7,589 nt of DNA from Clostridiales bacterium (GCA_022777455.1 JALFGI010000336.1:1-7589), one strand, 5' to 3'; shown: positions 1 through 6,609, counted from the first letter of the stretch. The notes: generated by a model not told the origin, from the letters alone. Numbers and translations are program-made.

Positions 1-12
1 AAATTACAATTT
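1..12. repeat. Copy of the terminal-repeat core AAATTACAATTT
   Basis: The first 12 bases, AAATTACAATTT, are identical to 6715-6726 and are the exact reverse complement of 6321-6332, the ends of the hairpin-rich element in the right part of the window. The bases after it (CGTGA) differ from those at the other copies. It may be the right end of another copy of that element cut by the window edge, or a chance AT-rich match. Confidence 0.4.
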
Positions 13-45
13 CGTGATGCCCATTGCGAAATGTCAAAATCACCA

Positions 46-74
46 TGGACAATTTCTCCCAATCGTGGTAGAAT
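46..74 (+). promoter_or_regulatory. Promoter of the MATE-GH3-GH3 operon
   Basis: A -35 box TGGACA (46-51) and a -10 box TAGAAT (69-74) are separated by 17 bases, each one base off the sigma-A consensus, and the -10 carries the extended TG motif (TGG before TAGAAT). Transcription would start near base 81, leaving a leader of about 24 bases that contains the GGGAG ribosome binding site (91-95). No other equally good pair was seen upstream of the MATE gene. Confidence 0.6.
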
Positions 75-104
75 CCCGGTGGATACCGAAGGGAGTCTTT
101 TTGT

Positions 105-1478
105 ATGCAAATCCAGACCGGGCAGCGTCAGATCACCGAAGGCGTGATCTGGAAGCAACTGCTGATTTTCTTTTTCCCCATCCTGCTGGGTACCTTTTTC
201 CAGCAGATGTACAACACCGTGGATACCATCATCGTCGGACGGGTGGTGGGTACCACCGCTTTGGCAGCGGTGGGTGCCACCGGTCCGCTGGTGAATATGG
301 TGAACGGCTTTTTCATCGGCATCAGCTCCGGTGCCACGGTGATCCTCTCCCAGAATTACGGGGCTGGAAACCGGCAGGGGGTGCAGGACGCACTGCACAC
401 CGGCGTGACGCTGTCGCTGGGGTTGGGGGCCATCATCACGGTGCTGGGTGTTGGCCTGGGCCCCTGGGTGATGAGCCTGATGAATATGCCGGAAAACTGC
501 ATGGGCGACGCGTCCGTGTACCTGCGTATCTATTTTGCCGGTGCCATCGGCTCCATGGTGTACAATATGGGTGCGGGCATTCTCCGGGCCATGGGGGACT
601 CCCGGCGTCCCATGCTGTTTTTGATGGCCACCTGCGTGCTGAACGTGGTTCTGGATGTGCTGTTTGTGGCGGTGCTGAAAATGGGCGTTGCCGGTGCGGC
701 CCTGGCCACCACCGTTTCTCAGTTCATCAGCGCGGTGCTGCCCATCCTGGTGCTGCTCCGGCTGCCGGAGGATGCGCTGGATCTGCGGAAGCTTCGCATC
801 GACCGAAAGCTCCTGGGCCGGATCCTGCGCATCGGCGTTCCGGCAGGGCTGCAGTTTGTCACCTTTGATTTTTCCAATATTCTCATTCAGTCCGGGGTGA
901 ATTCCTTCGGGGATGTGACCATGGCCGCCTGGACGGCACACGGAAAAACCGATGCCATCACCTGGATGATTTCCGGCGCCTTCGGCGTGTCCGTCACCAC
1001 CTTTGTGGGACAGAACTTCGGTGCCCAGAAGTATCGCCGTATCCGCCAGAGCGTATGGATCAGTCTGGCCATGAGCGTGGCACTGGTGGGGGCTGTGGCG
1101 GCGTTGATCCTCACCTTCCGTACCCAGATTCTGGGCATCTACACCGATGATCCCAACGTGGTGGCGGTGGGCAGCATGATCATGCTTTCCATCATGCCCT
1201 TCAATGTGGTATTCATGCCAATCGAAGTGTTTGCGGGCACCATGCGGGGTGTTGGCTATTCCGTGATGCCCACTCTGATCACCGGCAGCTGTGTCTGCCT
1301 GTTCCGTATTCTTTGGCTGATGACGGTGGTGCGCCGGTGGCACACGCTAAAGATGCTCACCATCTGCTATCCTATCAGCTGGATTCTCGCTGCCACCGTA
1401 TTCTTTATTGTATATCTTCGGGGTAACTGGCTTCGCTCCCGAATTGCCCAGTGCGGCATGGCGCCGGAGACGGCATGA
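105..1478 (+). CDS. MATE family multidrug/small-molecule efflux transporter
   Basis: This 457-residue integral membrane protein belongs to the multidrug and toxic compound extrusion family, which exports cationic drugs or metabolites by Na+ or H+ antiport across the cytoplasmic membrane. The N-terminal segment has the family's first-helix layout: P25 in a hydrophobic run, then QQMYNTVDTIIVGR at about 33-46 with D40. A run of hydrophobic segments follows, arranged as two MatE halves (about 20-180 and 245-400), consistent with 12 helices. Length is normal for the family and the C terminus is short and polar. The ATG at 105 follows GGGAG by 9 bases. The stop overlaps the next gene's start (ATGA), so the two are probably translationally coupled. 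The substrate cannot be predicted. The clostridial MATE type is clear; NorM, DinF or MepA subgroup assignment is not. Confidence 0.93.
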   Translation: MQIQTGQRQITEGVIWKQLLIFFFPILLGTFFQQMYNTVDTIIVGRVVGTTALAAVGATGPLVNMVNGFFIGISSGATVILSQNYGAGNRQGVQDALHTGVTLSLGLGAIITVLGVGLGPWVMSLMNMPENCMGDASVYLRIYFAGAIGSMVYNMGAGILRAMGDSRRPMLFLMATCVLNVVLDVLFVAVLKMGVAGAALATTVSQFISAVLPILVLLRLPEDALDLRKLRIDRKLLGRILRIGVPAGLQFVTFDFSNILIQSGVNSFGDVTMAAWTAHGKTDAITWMISGAFGVSVTTFVGQNFGAQKYRRIRQSVWISLAMSVALVGAVAALILTFRTQILGIYTDDPNVVAVGSMIMLSIMPFNVVFMPIEVFAGTMRGVGYSVMPTLITGSCVCLFRILWLMTVVRRWHTLKMLTICYPISWILAATVFFIVYLRGNWLRSRIAQCGMAPETA

Positions 1479-2665
1479 GGGGGCGGTTGATTGCGGCTGC
1501 CGTTGTGGCCGTCTGTGCGTTGGCTGCGCTGATATACCTGACACAAACCTCCACGGTTCCGGCAATGTCGCCTGTGGAACAGATGGAGGAAATGCCCGAT
1601 TTGCAAACGACTCCGCCGGTGACCGAGGCGGGCGCCCAGTCTGCCGATCCTGTGATGGAGCTGCTGGCTTCCATGACTCTGGAAGAAAAGGTTGGTCAGC
1701 TTTTCCTGGCCCGCTGCCCGGAGACGGACGGGGCAGGGGAGGTAAGCCGCCTGCACCTGGGAGGGCTGCTGCTTTTCAGCCGGGATTTTGACGGTGAAAC
1801 GTCGGATTCCATGTCCCAGAAGGTACTTTCTTACCAGGAGGCAGCGAAAATTCCCCTGCTCATTGCGGTGGATGAGGAGGGCGGCACCGTCACCCGGATC
1901 AGCAATCACCGCGCCTTCCGGTCCCAGCCCTTTTCCTCACCCCGAATGCTTTACAGCCAGGGGGGTATGGAGCTGGTGATGAAGACCGAGGCAGAAAAGG
2001 CCCAACTGCTGAATTCCCTGGGCATCAATGTGAACCTGGCCCCTGTGTGCGATATCTCCACTCAGAGCGGCGCATTTATGTATCGCCGCTCCCTGGGCCA
2101 ATCCCCGGAGGTGACGGGGGAATTTGCCGCCGGCACCATCAAGACAATGGCACAGTGGGGCGTGGGGGCCGTGATGAAGCACTTTCCCGGTTATGGAAAC
2201 AATGGAGATACCCATACTGACATTGTGGCGGACCGCCGCAGCCTGGAAGAATTGGAGGCAGCGGACCTGCAGCCCTTCTTTGCTGGGATTGAAGCGGGAG
2301 GCGGGGCCATTTTGGTCAGCCACACCGTTGTGCAGGCCATGGATCCGGAGAATCCTGCCAGCCTGTCTCCGGCGGTGCACCGCTATCTGCGTCTTGCCAT
2401 GAACTTCGACGGCGTGATCCTCACGGACGACCTGTCCATGGATGCCATCACCCAGCGCTACGGGGCGGGGGAGGCCGCAGTCCTGGCAGTGCTGGCCGGA
2501 AATGATCTGCTGTGCGCTACCGAGTATGAAATTCAGTATGATGCCGTGCTGGCAGCCTGCCGCCAGGGGAGAATTTCCACAGCGCTGCTGGAGCAAGCCG
2601 TGTATCGTGTGTTATTATGGAAGCAATCCCTGGGCCTGTGCCTTCCAGGCTGCCCGGTGGGATAA
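1475..2665 (+). CDS. Membrane-anchored or secreted GH3 beta-N-acetylhexosaminidase-type hydrolase
   Basis: This 396-residue glycoside hydrolase family 3 protein is of the single-domain (TIM-barrel) NagZ-like type, which removes terminal beta-N-acetylglucosamine from peptidoglycan fragments or glycans. After a short basic start (MRGR), residues 5-22 are hydrophobic, an export signal or membrane anchor. C14 is not in a proper lipobox, as V precedes it. A low-complexity linker (about 25-60) leads to the barrel. KHFPGYG is at 235-241 and the general acid/base dyad motif DTH at 245-247. The expected nucleophile is D318 in LTDDLSM. The GYGNN variant replaces the classical GHG of NagZ and, as I recall, occurs in clostridial relatives. 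ATG 1475 is preferred over the in-frame GTG at 1451: it has GGAG 5 bases upstream, overlaps the MATE stop as ATGA and gives a clean signal sequence. Its substrate is not certain. Confidence 0.88.
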   Translation: MRGRLIAAAVVAVCALAALIYLTQTSTVPAMSPVEQMEEMPDLQTTPPVTEAGAQSADPVMELLASMTLEEKVGQLFLARCPETDGAGEVSRLHLGGLLLFSRDFDGETSDSMSQKVLSYQEAAKIPLLIAVDEEGGTVTRISNHRAFRSQPFSSPRMLYSQGGMELVMKTEAEKAQLLNSLGINVNLAPVCDISTQSGAFMYRRSLGQSPEVTGEFAAGTIKTMAQWGVGAVMKHFPGYGNNGDTHTDIVADRRSLEELEAADLQPFFAGIEAGGGAILVSHTVVQAMDPENPASLSPAVHRYLRLAMNFDGVILTDDLSMDAITQRYGAGEAAVLAVLAGNDLLCATEYEIQYDAVLAACRQGRISTALLEQAVYRVLLWKQSLGLCLPGCPVG

Positions 2666-2696
2666 AAAAAGAAAAACAGCGCTCTGCTGTGAAAAT

Positions 2697-2703
2697 AAGG
2701 AGG
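2697..2703 (+). promoter_or_regulatory. Strong ribosome binding site of the large GH3 gene
   Basis: AAGGAGG lies 7 bases before ATG 2711 and fixes that start. The 45-base spacer after the previous stop also holds a small hairpin (ACAGC 2676-2680 / GCTGT 2686-2690, loop GCTCT) with no T tract, so I do not call it a terminator. The two GH3 genes are probably in one transcript. Confidence 0.75.
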
Positions 2704-2710
2704 AAACCCT

Positions 2711-5134
2711 ATGAAATGGCTTAGACATCTGTACCAGCCCTGCAAGGGTGCGGGCGTGGACGGGAGAATGGTCTCCGGCAGCCGGGAACATATTGAGCTG
2801 TCCCGCCGGGCCGCCGGAGAAGGCATCATCCTTCTGAAAAACGAGAATGCAGTCCTGCCCATTGCTCCCGGGAAAAAGGTGGTTCTGCTTGGCAAGGCCG
2901 GAGAGGAATACATCAAGGGCGGCGGCGGCAGCGGTGAAGTGTCCGTTGCTTATATCCGCAGCCTGTTTGGCGGCCTGAAAATCAAGGAGGCCCAGGGCAA
3001 GGTTCGGCTTTACGATGGACTGCATGATTTCTATACCGCCGACCTGAAAGCCCAGACTGCGATGGGTCGGGAGCCGGGTATGACCAAGGAGCCCGCCCTG
3101 AGCCAGGAACAGCTGGAAGCAGCCGCCGCTTTCTCCGATACCGCCATTGTGGCCATCTGCCGCTTCTCCGGCGAGGGCTGGGACCGCTCCTGTGATATCA
3201 AGGGAAGCGATCAGTCCGATGTCAGCAGCTTCTGGGAGGAAGAGGACAACCGCCGCAAGGCTGGCCAGCAAATCTTCCAGCGGGGCGACTTCTACCTGTC
3301 TGATGAGGAAGCGGAGCTGGTGAAGCAGGCAAAGGCCCATTTTGCCCATGTGATCGTCACCCTGAACGTGGGCGGCATGGTGGATACCTGCTGGTTCCAC
3401 GATGATGAGAAAATTGAGGGCGCGTTGATGATCGGCCAGTGCGGCATGGAGGGCGCTCTGGCTGCTGCCGACATCCTGGTGGGAGACGTGAATCCCAGCG
3501 GCCGCCTGGTGGATACCTATGCCCGGGATCTGACCGATTATCCCTCCACCGAGTCCTTCCATGAGTCCACCACTTACGTCAAGTATTACGAAGACATCTA
3601 CGTGGGCTATCGCTATTTCGAGACCCTGGAAAAGGCAAAGGGCCGGGTGAATTATCCCTTCGGCTTCGGCCTGTCCTATACCACCTTTGACTGGAACGCC
3701 GTCAACTGCGCCGTGGCTGACGACACGGTGTTCTGCAACGTCACCGTTGAGAATACCGGCAGCCGCCCGGGCAAGGAAGTCATCCAGCTGTATTTCAGCG
3801 CCCCTCAGGGCAAGCTGGGCAAGCCCGCCATTGAGCTGGGTGCCTACGCCAAGACCAAGCTCCTGGCTCCCGGTGAGAAAACCGTCCTGACCCTGACCAT
3901 GCCCGTGGGGAACATGGCCTCCTATGACGATCTGGGTAAGGTCATCAAGTCCGCCTGGGTGCTGGAGCAGGGCGACTATCACATTTACATCGGCACCGAC
4001 GTGCGCAATGTGCGGGAGGTTTTGTCCTACGGTCTGGAAGAGAACGTGGTGGTGGAGCGGCTGCATGAGCACCTGAAGCCCAAAAAGCTGGAAATGCGGA
4101 TGCTCTCCGACGGTTCCTTCGAGGAACTGGAGCTGGGCGAGTATGAGCAGATCGAACGCCCCTTCACCGAGGCGGAGTACGAGTCTCTTGAAGGCGTGAC
4201 CCCTGAGACCCGCTTTGAAAAGAGAAGCAAGCTCTGGGGTGTGGCGCTGCCGGCCCAGCTTTCCGATGTGGCCGAGGGAAAAATGACACTGGATGAATTC
4301 ATGGATACCCTGACCCTGGAGGAGCAGGTGTGGCTCCTGGGCGGTCAGCCCAACACCGGCGTTGCCAACACCTTCGGCATCGGCAACAACCGGGACAGAG
4401 GCATCCCCAACGTCATGACCGCCGACGGCCCTGCCGGTGTCCGCATCCGGCCGGAGCTGGAGGTGTATACCACCGCCTGGCCCTGCGCCACCATGCTGGC
4501 CAGCACCTGGAACCGGGAGCTGGTGGAGGAAGTGGGCGTTGCCGGTGCAAAGGAACTGAAGGAGAACAACCTGGGCAGCTGGCTCACCCCTGCCATGAAC
4601 ATCCACCGTAGCCCCCTGTGCGGCCGGAACTTCGAGTATTACTCCGAGGATCCGCTGATTGCCGGCACCATGGCTTCCTCCATGATCCAGGGCATCCAGT
4701 CCCAGCAGGTGGCGGCCACCCCCAAGCATTTCGCCTTCAACAACAAGGAGACCAACCGCAAGAGCAGCGATTCCCGCGTGTCCGAGCGGGCTGCCCGGGA
4801 AATCTACCTGAAGGGATTTGAAATCGCCGTGAAGGAAGCCAGGCCCTGGATGATCATGTCCAGCTATAACCTGGTCAACGGCTGCCAGACCTCCGAATGC
4901 AAGGAGCTGCTCACCGACATTCTCCGGGGTGAGTGGGGCTTCGACGGCATCGTCACCACCGACTGGTGGACCCGAGGTGAACACTGGCGGGAGGTCAACG
5001 CCGGCAACGACCTGAAGATGGCCAACGGCTATCCCGAAACCGTCCTGGAAGCCGTGGCCGACGGCCGGGTCAGCAAGCAGCAGGTCCGGGACTGCGCCAA
5101 GAGAATTCTGGAATTGATTTTGAAGATGGAGTAA
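2711..5134 (+). CDS. GH3 beta-glucosidase-type enzyme with inverted domain order
   Basis: This 807-residue, probably cytoplasmic (no signal peptide) family 3 glycoside hydrolase likely cleaves beta-linked glucose or similar sugars from oligosaccharides or aryl glycosides. The domains are in reverse of the usual order. The alpha/beta sandwich comes first (about 20-310), with the GGGGSGEV loop at 70-77 and likely acid/base E155 in SGEGWDR. The YPFGFGLSYT junction (315-324) and a fibronectin-III-like domain (about 330-420) follow, then an acidic linker (about 450-524) and the TIM barrel (about 525-807). The barrel shows substrate-binding D572 in TADGPAG, KHF at 672-674 and nucleophile D751 in TTDWW. 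This permuted order is known for Ruminococcus albus and Butyrivibrio fibrisolvens beta-glucosidases. A segment of about 31 residues (160-190) separates GEGWDR from GDFYLS, which lie close together in Thermotoga-type relatives as I recall them. All catalytic positions are present. Specificity (glucoside, xyloside or other) is undetermined. Confidence 0.93.
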   Translation: MKWLRHLYQPCKGAGVDGRMVSGSREHIELSRRAAGEGIILLKNENAVLPIAPGKKVVLLGKAGEEYIKGGGGSGEVSVAYIRSLFGGLKIKEAQGKVRLYDGLHDFYTADLKAQTAMGREPGMTKEPALSQEQLEAAAAFSDTAIVAICRFSGEGWDRSCDIKGSDQSDVSSFWEEEDNRRKAGQQIFQRGDFYLSDEEAELVKQAKAHFAHVIVTLNVGGMVDTCWFHDDEKIEGALMIGQCGMEGALAAADILVGDVNPSGRLVDTYARDLTDYPSTESFHESTTYVKYYEDIYVGYRYFETLEKAKGRVNYPFGFGLSYTTFDWNAVNCAVADDTVFCNVTVENTGSRPGKEVIQLYFSAPQGKLGKPAIELGAYAKTKLLAPGEKTVLTLTMPVGNMASYDDLGKVIKSAWVLEQGDYHIYIGTDVRNVREVLSYGLEENVVVERLHEHLKPKKLEMRMLSDGSFEELELGEYEQIERPFTEAEYESLEGVTPETRFEKRSKLWGVALPAQLSDVAEGKMTLDEFMDTLTLEEQVWLLGGQPNTGVANTFGIGNNRDRGIPNVMTADGPAGVRIRPELEVYTTAWPCATMLASTWNRELVEEVGVAGAKELKENNLGSWLTPAMNIHRSPLCGRNFEYYSEDPLIAGTMASSMIQGIQSQQVAATPKHFAFNNKETNRKSSDSRVSERAAREIYLKGFEIAVKEARPWMIMSSYNLVNGCQTSECKELLTDILRGEWGFDGIVTTDWWTRGEHWREVNAGNDLKMANGYPETVLEAVADGRVSKQQVRDCAKRILELILKME

Positions 5135-5146
5135 GCGAACAAAACG

Positions 5147-5173
5147 ACAGGCCGCTGAAAAGCGGCCTGTTTT
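5147..5173 (+). terminator. Intrinsic terminator of the GH3 operon, probably bidirectional
   Basis: A perfect 10-bp stem ACAGGCCGCT (5147-5156) / AGCGGCCTGT (5161-5170) closes on a GAAA tetraloop and is followed by TTT (four T's counting the last stem base). It starts 12 bases after the GH3 stop. On the other strand the stem is followed by CGTTTTGTT, so it can also end the 109-residue gene that stops at 5177. Confidence 0.9.
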
Positions 5174-5176
5174 GAC

Positions 5177-5506
5177 TTATGTCGCATTTCTTTCAGCAGA
5201 TAGTCTGCGCAGCAATTCGTTTTCCACATTCTGAATTGCGTTCCTTTCTTCATCTGTGGAGGGTGGTCCCCACAGGGCGCTGGCTTGCAGATAAGCCTCC
5301 AGAGTTTCAGCCGAAGATGTCTGGATGGAATGATAGCTTTCGTCATCAGAATAGGAATACTGTTCGTCCAAATATTCCCAATCCGGAAAACAGATCATAT
5401 AATAAGGGCATTCATCACAAGCAAGTTCATAGTCGGTGCTTTCTCCGTTGTGACGACACTTTTCACCGTGATAGCTCGGAGTGTATATTTCTTCCTGTTC
5501 CAGCAT
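5177..5506 (-). CDS. Unrecognised 109-residue acidic protein with a four-cysteine cluster
   Basis: I do not recognise this protein family. It is acidic and soluble, with no signal peptide or membrane segment. Its N-terminal half has cysteines at 17, 30, 33 and 39 (C-x12-C-x2-C-x5-C, the last three in ACDECPYYMICFPDW), a spacing that could bind zinc or an iron-sulfur cluster. The middle (about 43-60) is rich in Asp, Glu, Tyr and Ser. The C terminus (about 84-107, ending RRLSAERNAT) is probably helical. The ATG at 5506 has AAAAGGAG (5520-5513) 6 bases upstream, and a well-formed promoter precedes it, which supports a real gene. It diverges from the XRE regulator across a 132-base spacer, so it may be that regulator's target or partner. 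It is more AT-rich than the GH3 operon. A phage- or element-derived origin is inference only. Confidence 0.75.
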   Translation of the reverse strand: MLEQEEIYTPSYHGEKCRHNGESTDYELACDECPYYMICFPDWEYLDEQYSYSDDESYHSIQTSSAETLEAYLQASALWGPPSTDEERNAIQNVENELLRRLSAERNAT

Positions 5507-5536
5507 GTCCTGCTCCTTTTCCGTTAGATCATCTGC

Positions 5537-5565
5537 AGTATACCATTAAATATCAACTAATACAA
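5537..5565 (-). promoter_or_regulatory. Promoter of the four-cysteine protein gene
   Basis: On the - strand, TTGTAT (5565-5560) and TATACT (5542-5537) are 17 bases apart, and the -10 has the extended TG motif (TGG before TATACT). The start point would be near 5530, leaving a leader of about 24 bases with AAAAGGAG. The promoter overlaps the left arm of an inverted repeat (5552-5559), so a repressor bound there would block it. Confidence 0.6.
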
Positions 5566-5590
5566 TATGTAACATACAATAATAGTTGAT
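5552..5590. repeat. Nested inverted repeats in the divergent promoter region, possible operators
   Basis: ATCAACTA (5552-5559) is the exact reverse complement of TAGTTGAT (5583-5590). Inside this pair lies a perfect palindrome TATGT-A-ACATA (5566-5576). They overlap or abut the - strand promoter and lie just upstream of the XRE gene's promoter region. XRE regulators commonly autoregulate from such sites. Which palindrome, if any, is bound is unknown. Confidence 0.45.
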
Positions 5591-5605
5591 TTTATTTTCG
5601 GGAAC

Positions 5606-5616
5606 TATCGCCGATA
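5606..5616. promoter_or_regulatory. Palindrome next to the XRE -10 box, possible operator
   Basis: TATCG-C-CGATA is a perfect 11-base palindrome immediately upstream of TATACT (5618-5623), the best -10 candidate for the XRE gene. The matching -35 at 17 bases (TTTTCG, 5595-5600) is poor, so the promoter may be weak or activator-dependent, or the true -10 may lie slightly upstream. A protein on this palindrome would cover the promoter. Confidence 0.35.
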
Positions 5617-5638
5617 CTATACTTAAGAGGTGATAGCG

Positions 5639-5944
5639 TTGCATACACGTATTCGGAAAGCCCGGGAAGATTTGGGATATACCAGAGAGAAGTTCGCAGA
5701 AAAGTTGGATGTCAGTGTGTCCTACCTTGCGGAGCTGGAACGGGGGAGAACGGGCATTTCTGTGAAAATGCTGGTAAAAATTTGCCATGTGCTGGGGCTT
5801 TCTGCCGACTATGTTCTTTTTGGCACAGAGCACAGTCAGGATGACAAGCGTTTGGAGGCCATCCGCCGGATTGATGAGAAATATCTGCCGCTTCTTGACA
5901 AGGTAATTGAAGAGCTCCTTCTGTTAGGCGCAGAGAACGTTTGA
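5639..5944 (+). CDS. XRE-family helix-turn-helix transcriptional regulator
   Basis: This 101-residue DNA-binding protein has a Cro/C1-type HTH_3 domain at residues 5-60. It reads IRKAREDLGYTREKFAEKL, then SVSYLAELERGRTGIS with the recognition helix, then the closing helices VKMLVKICHVLGLSADYVLFG. A short helical tail (about 68-101) may dimerise. TTG 5639 is chosen as the start because the GTG at 5630 lies inside the best ribosome binding site (AAGAGGTGAT, 5625-5634); from TTG the spacing is 4 to 6 bases and the protein begins MHTRIRKAR, as usual in this family. It diverges from the four-cysteine gene and lies 69 bases before a second HTH gene. Small XRE proteins like this usually repress their own and neighbouring promoters; the targets here are inferred. 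Confidence 0.88.
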   Translation: MHTRIRKAREDLGYTREKFAEKLDVSVSYLAELERGRTGISVKMLVKICHVLGLSADYVLFGTEHSQDDKRLEAIRRIDEKYLPLLDKVIEELLLLGAENV

Positions 5945-5963
5945 TAAATCTGCCTTCATCAAA

Positions 5964-5981
5964 TATGTGCAATACCACATA
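5964..5981. repeat. Inverted repeat between the two HTH genes, possible operator
   Basis: TATGTG (5964-5969) and CACATA (5976-5981) are exact reverse complements 6 bases apart, in the 69-base gap before the second HTH gene. The half-site TATGT/ACATA is the same as in the palindrome at 5566-5576, though the spacing differs. TTGATA at 5941-5946, 17 bases upstream of TATGTG, is a possible -35, but TATGTG is a poor -10. Confidence 0.35.
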
Positions 5982-6013
5982 CAAAAAAATGTTGGCATTA
6001 TGGAGGCAGTATT

Positions 6014-6220
6014 GTGATCAGCTACGAGCCGCTGTTTCAGACCATGCAGAAGAAGGGAATTACTTCGTATCGATTGTTCAAAATGGGCTTTCCTCAATCC
6101 AATTACTACGCAATGAAACGTGGAGAAAATATTTCGACCCATACGGTCGATGAGCTTTGCAAGCTTCTCAAATGCAATGTTGCCGATATTATGACCTTCA
6201 TTGACGACCAAGATGTATAA
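6014..6220 (+). CDS. Small Cro/C1-type helix-turn-helix protein
   Basis: This 68-residue protein is almost entirely one Cro/C1-type HTH domain. The helix-turn-helix spans about 16-36 (ITSYRLFKMGFPQSNYYAMKRG) in pieces: helix 2 at 16-23, recognition helix at about 27-35. The closing helix VDELCKLLKCNVADIM (45-60) is typical of this short class, common in phages, conjugative elements and their remnants. The start is GTG 6014, with GGAGG (6002-6006) 7 bases upstream. It has no effector domain. It probably acts as a repressor, perhaps with or against the upstream XRE protein, whose gene it could share a transcript with. Paired small HTH regulators beside a divergent gene recall phage-type switches, but no phage genes are visible here. 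Confidence 0.87.
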   Translation: MISYEPLFQTMQKKGITSYRLFKMGFPQSNYYAMKRGENISTHTVDELCKLLKCNVADIMTFIDDQDV

Positions 6221-6251
6221 GCTGATTTTTGTATCGGATTCCAATGAAAAC

Positions 6252-6279
6252 GCACCGCTGCGAAAAACCGCAGCGGTGC
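6252..6279 (+). terminator. Strong hairpin after the small HTH gene, probable terminator
   Basis: A perfect 11-bp stem GCACCGCTGCG (6252-6262) / CGCAGCGGTGC (6269-6279) has loop AAAAAC. It starts 32 bases after the HTH stop. The + side is followed by AAAATCATTCT, not a T tract; the - side is followed by GTTTTC. It may therefore work better for leftward transcripts or in both directions. Confidence 0.6.
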
Positions 6280-6333
6280 AAAATCATTCTGTGCATTGGG
6301 ATAATCCAAAACAATCAAACAAATTGTAATTTG

Positions 6334-6348
6334 GCGGGCAGTGCCCGC
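6334..6348. repeat. Hairpin near the left end of the element
   Basis: GCGGGCA (6334-6340) and TGCCCGC (6342-6348) are exact reverse complements around a single G. It directly follows the left terminal repeat. A smaller hairpin, GGCGC-GGCA-GCGCC, lies at 6440-6453. Confidence 0.5.
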
Positions 6349-6456
6349 GGACAATGGCGCACCGGGCGGGTGTATTCTCCGGGACTCCTGGGTAAAGCCC
6401 GATAACGCTTTTGCAGGCTAAATTGTAAATGAACGCACTGGCGCGGCAGCGCCCAT

Positions 6457-6530
6457 AGCTTCCCCCGGGGGGAAGCTGTCGCCCAAATTGGCACTTCGGA
6501 ACCGATTTGGGTGACTGATGAGGAACGGCG
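6457..6530 (+). repeat. Double-hairpin repeat unit, left copy
   Basis: Hairpin 1 is AGCTTCCCCC / GGGGGAAGCT (6457-6466, 6468-6477). Hairpin 2 spans 6479-6514, with CCCAAATTGG (6482-6491) pairing to CCGATTTGGG (6502-6511) with one G-T wobble around a loop containing TTCGG. A tail TGATGAGGAACGGCGA follows (6516-6531). It is the inverted partner of 6620-6678: hairpin 1 and the tail are shared, hairpin 2 is not. Confidence 0.7.
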
Positions 6531-6558
6531 AAATGTAAAATATGGATATGTACTTCGT

Positions 6559-6593
6559 TAAAATGGTTGAAACTGTAACCTTTATCCATTTTA
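6559..6593. repeat. Central inverted repeat of the element
   Basis: TAAAATGG (6559-6566) and CCATTTTA (6586-6593) are exact reverse complements, with an additional GGTT/AACC pairing (6565-6568 / 6577-6580) inside that competes for two bases. It lies midway between the two double-hairpin units. Confidence 0.4.
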
Positions 6594-6609
6594 TTTGGGT
6601 GCTTTCATC

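Noticed and set aside
14..868. A 284-codon + strand frame overlapping the MATE gene
   Set aside because: The product is rich in Arg, Gly and His with no domain, whereas the 105-1478 frame gives a full MATE protein with proper RBS and promoter.
1451..1474. GTG start 8 codons upstream for the first GH3 gene
   Set aside because: It lacks a ribosome binding site, lengthens overlap with the MATE gene and puts unneeded residues before a clean signal sequence. ATG 1475 fits better.
2676..2690. Small hairpin between the two GH3 genes as a terminator
   Set aside because: The stem is only 5 bp and is followed by GAAAATAAGG, not a T tract. It might tune mRNA stability at most.
2615..4984. A 789-codon open frame on the - strand opposite the large GH3 gene
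   Set aside because: The + strand reads as a complete GH3 with all catalytic motifs. The antisense frame is rich in Gly, His, Ala and Leu with no recognisable domain, as expected from GC-biased codons on the other strand.
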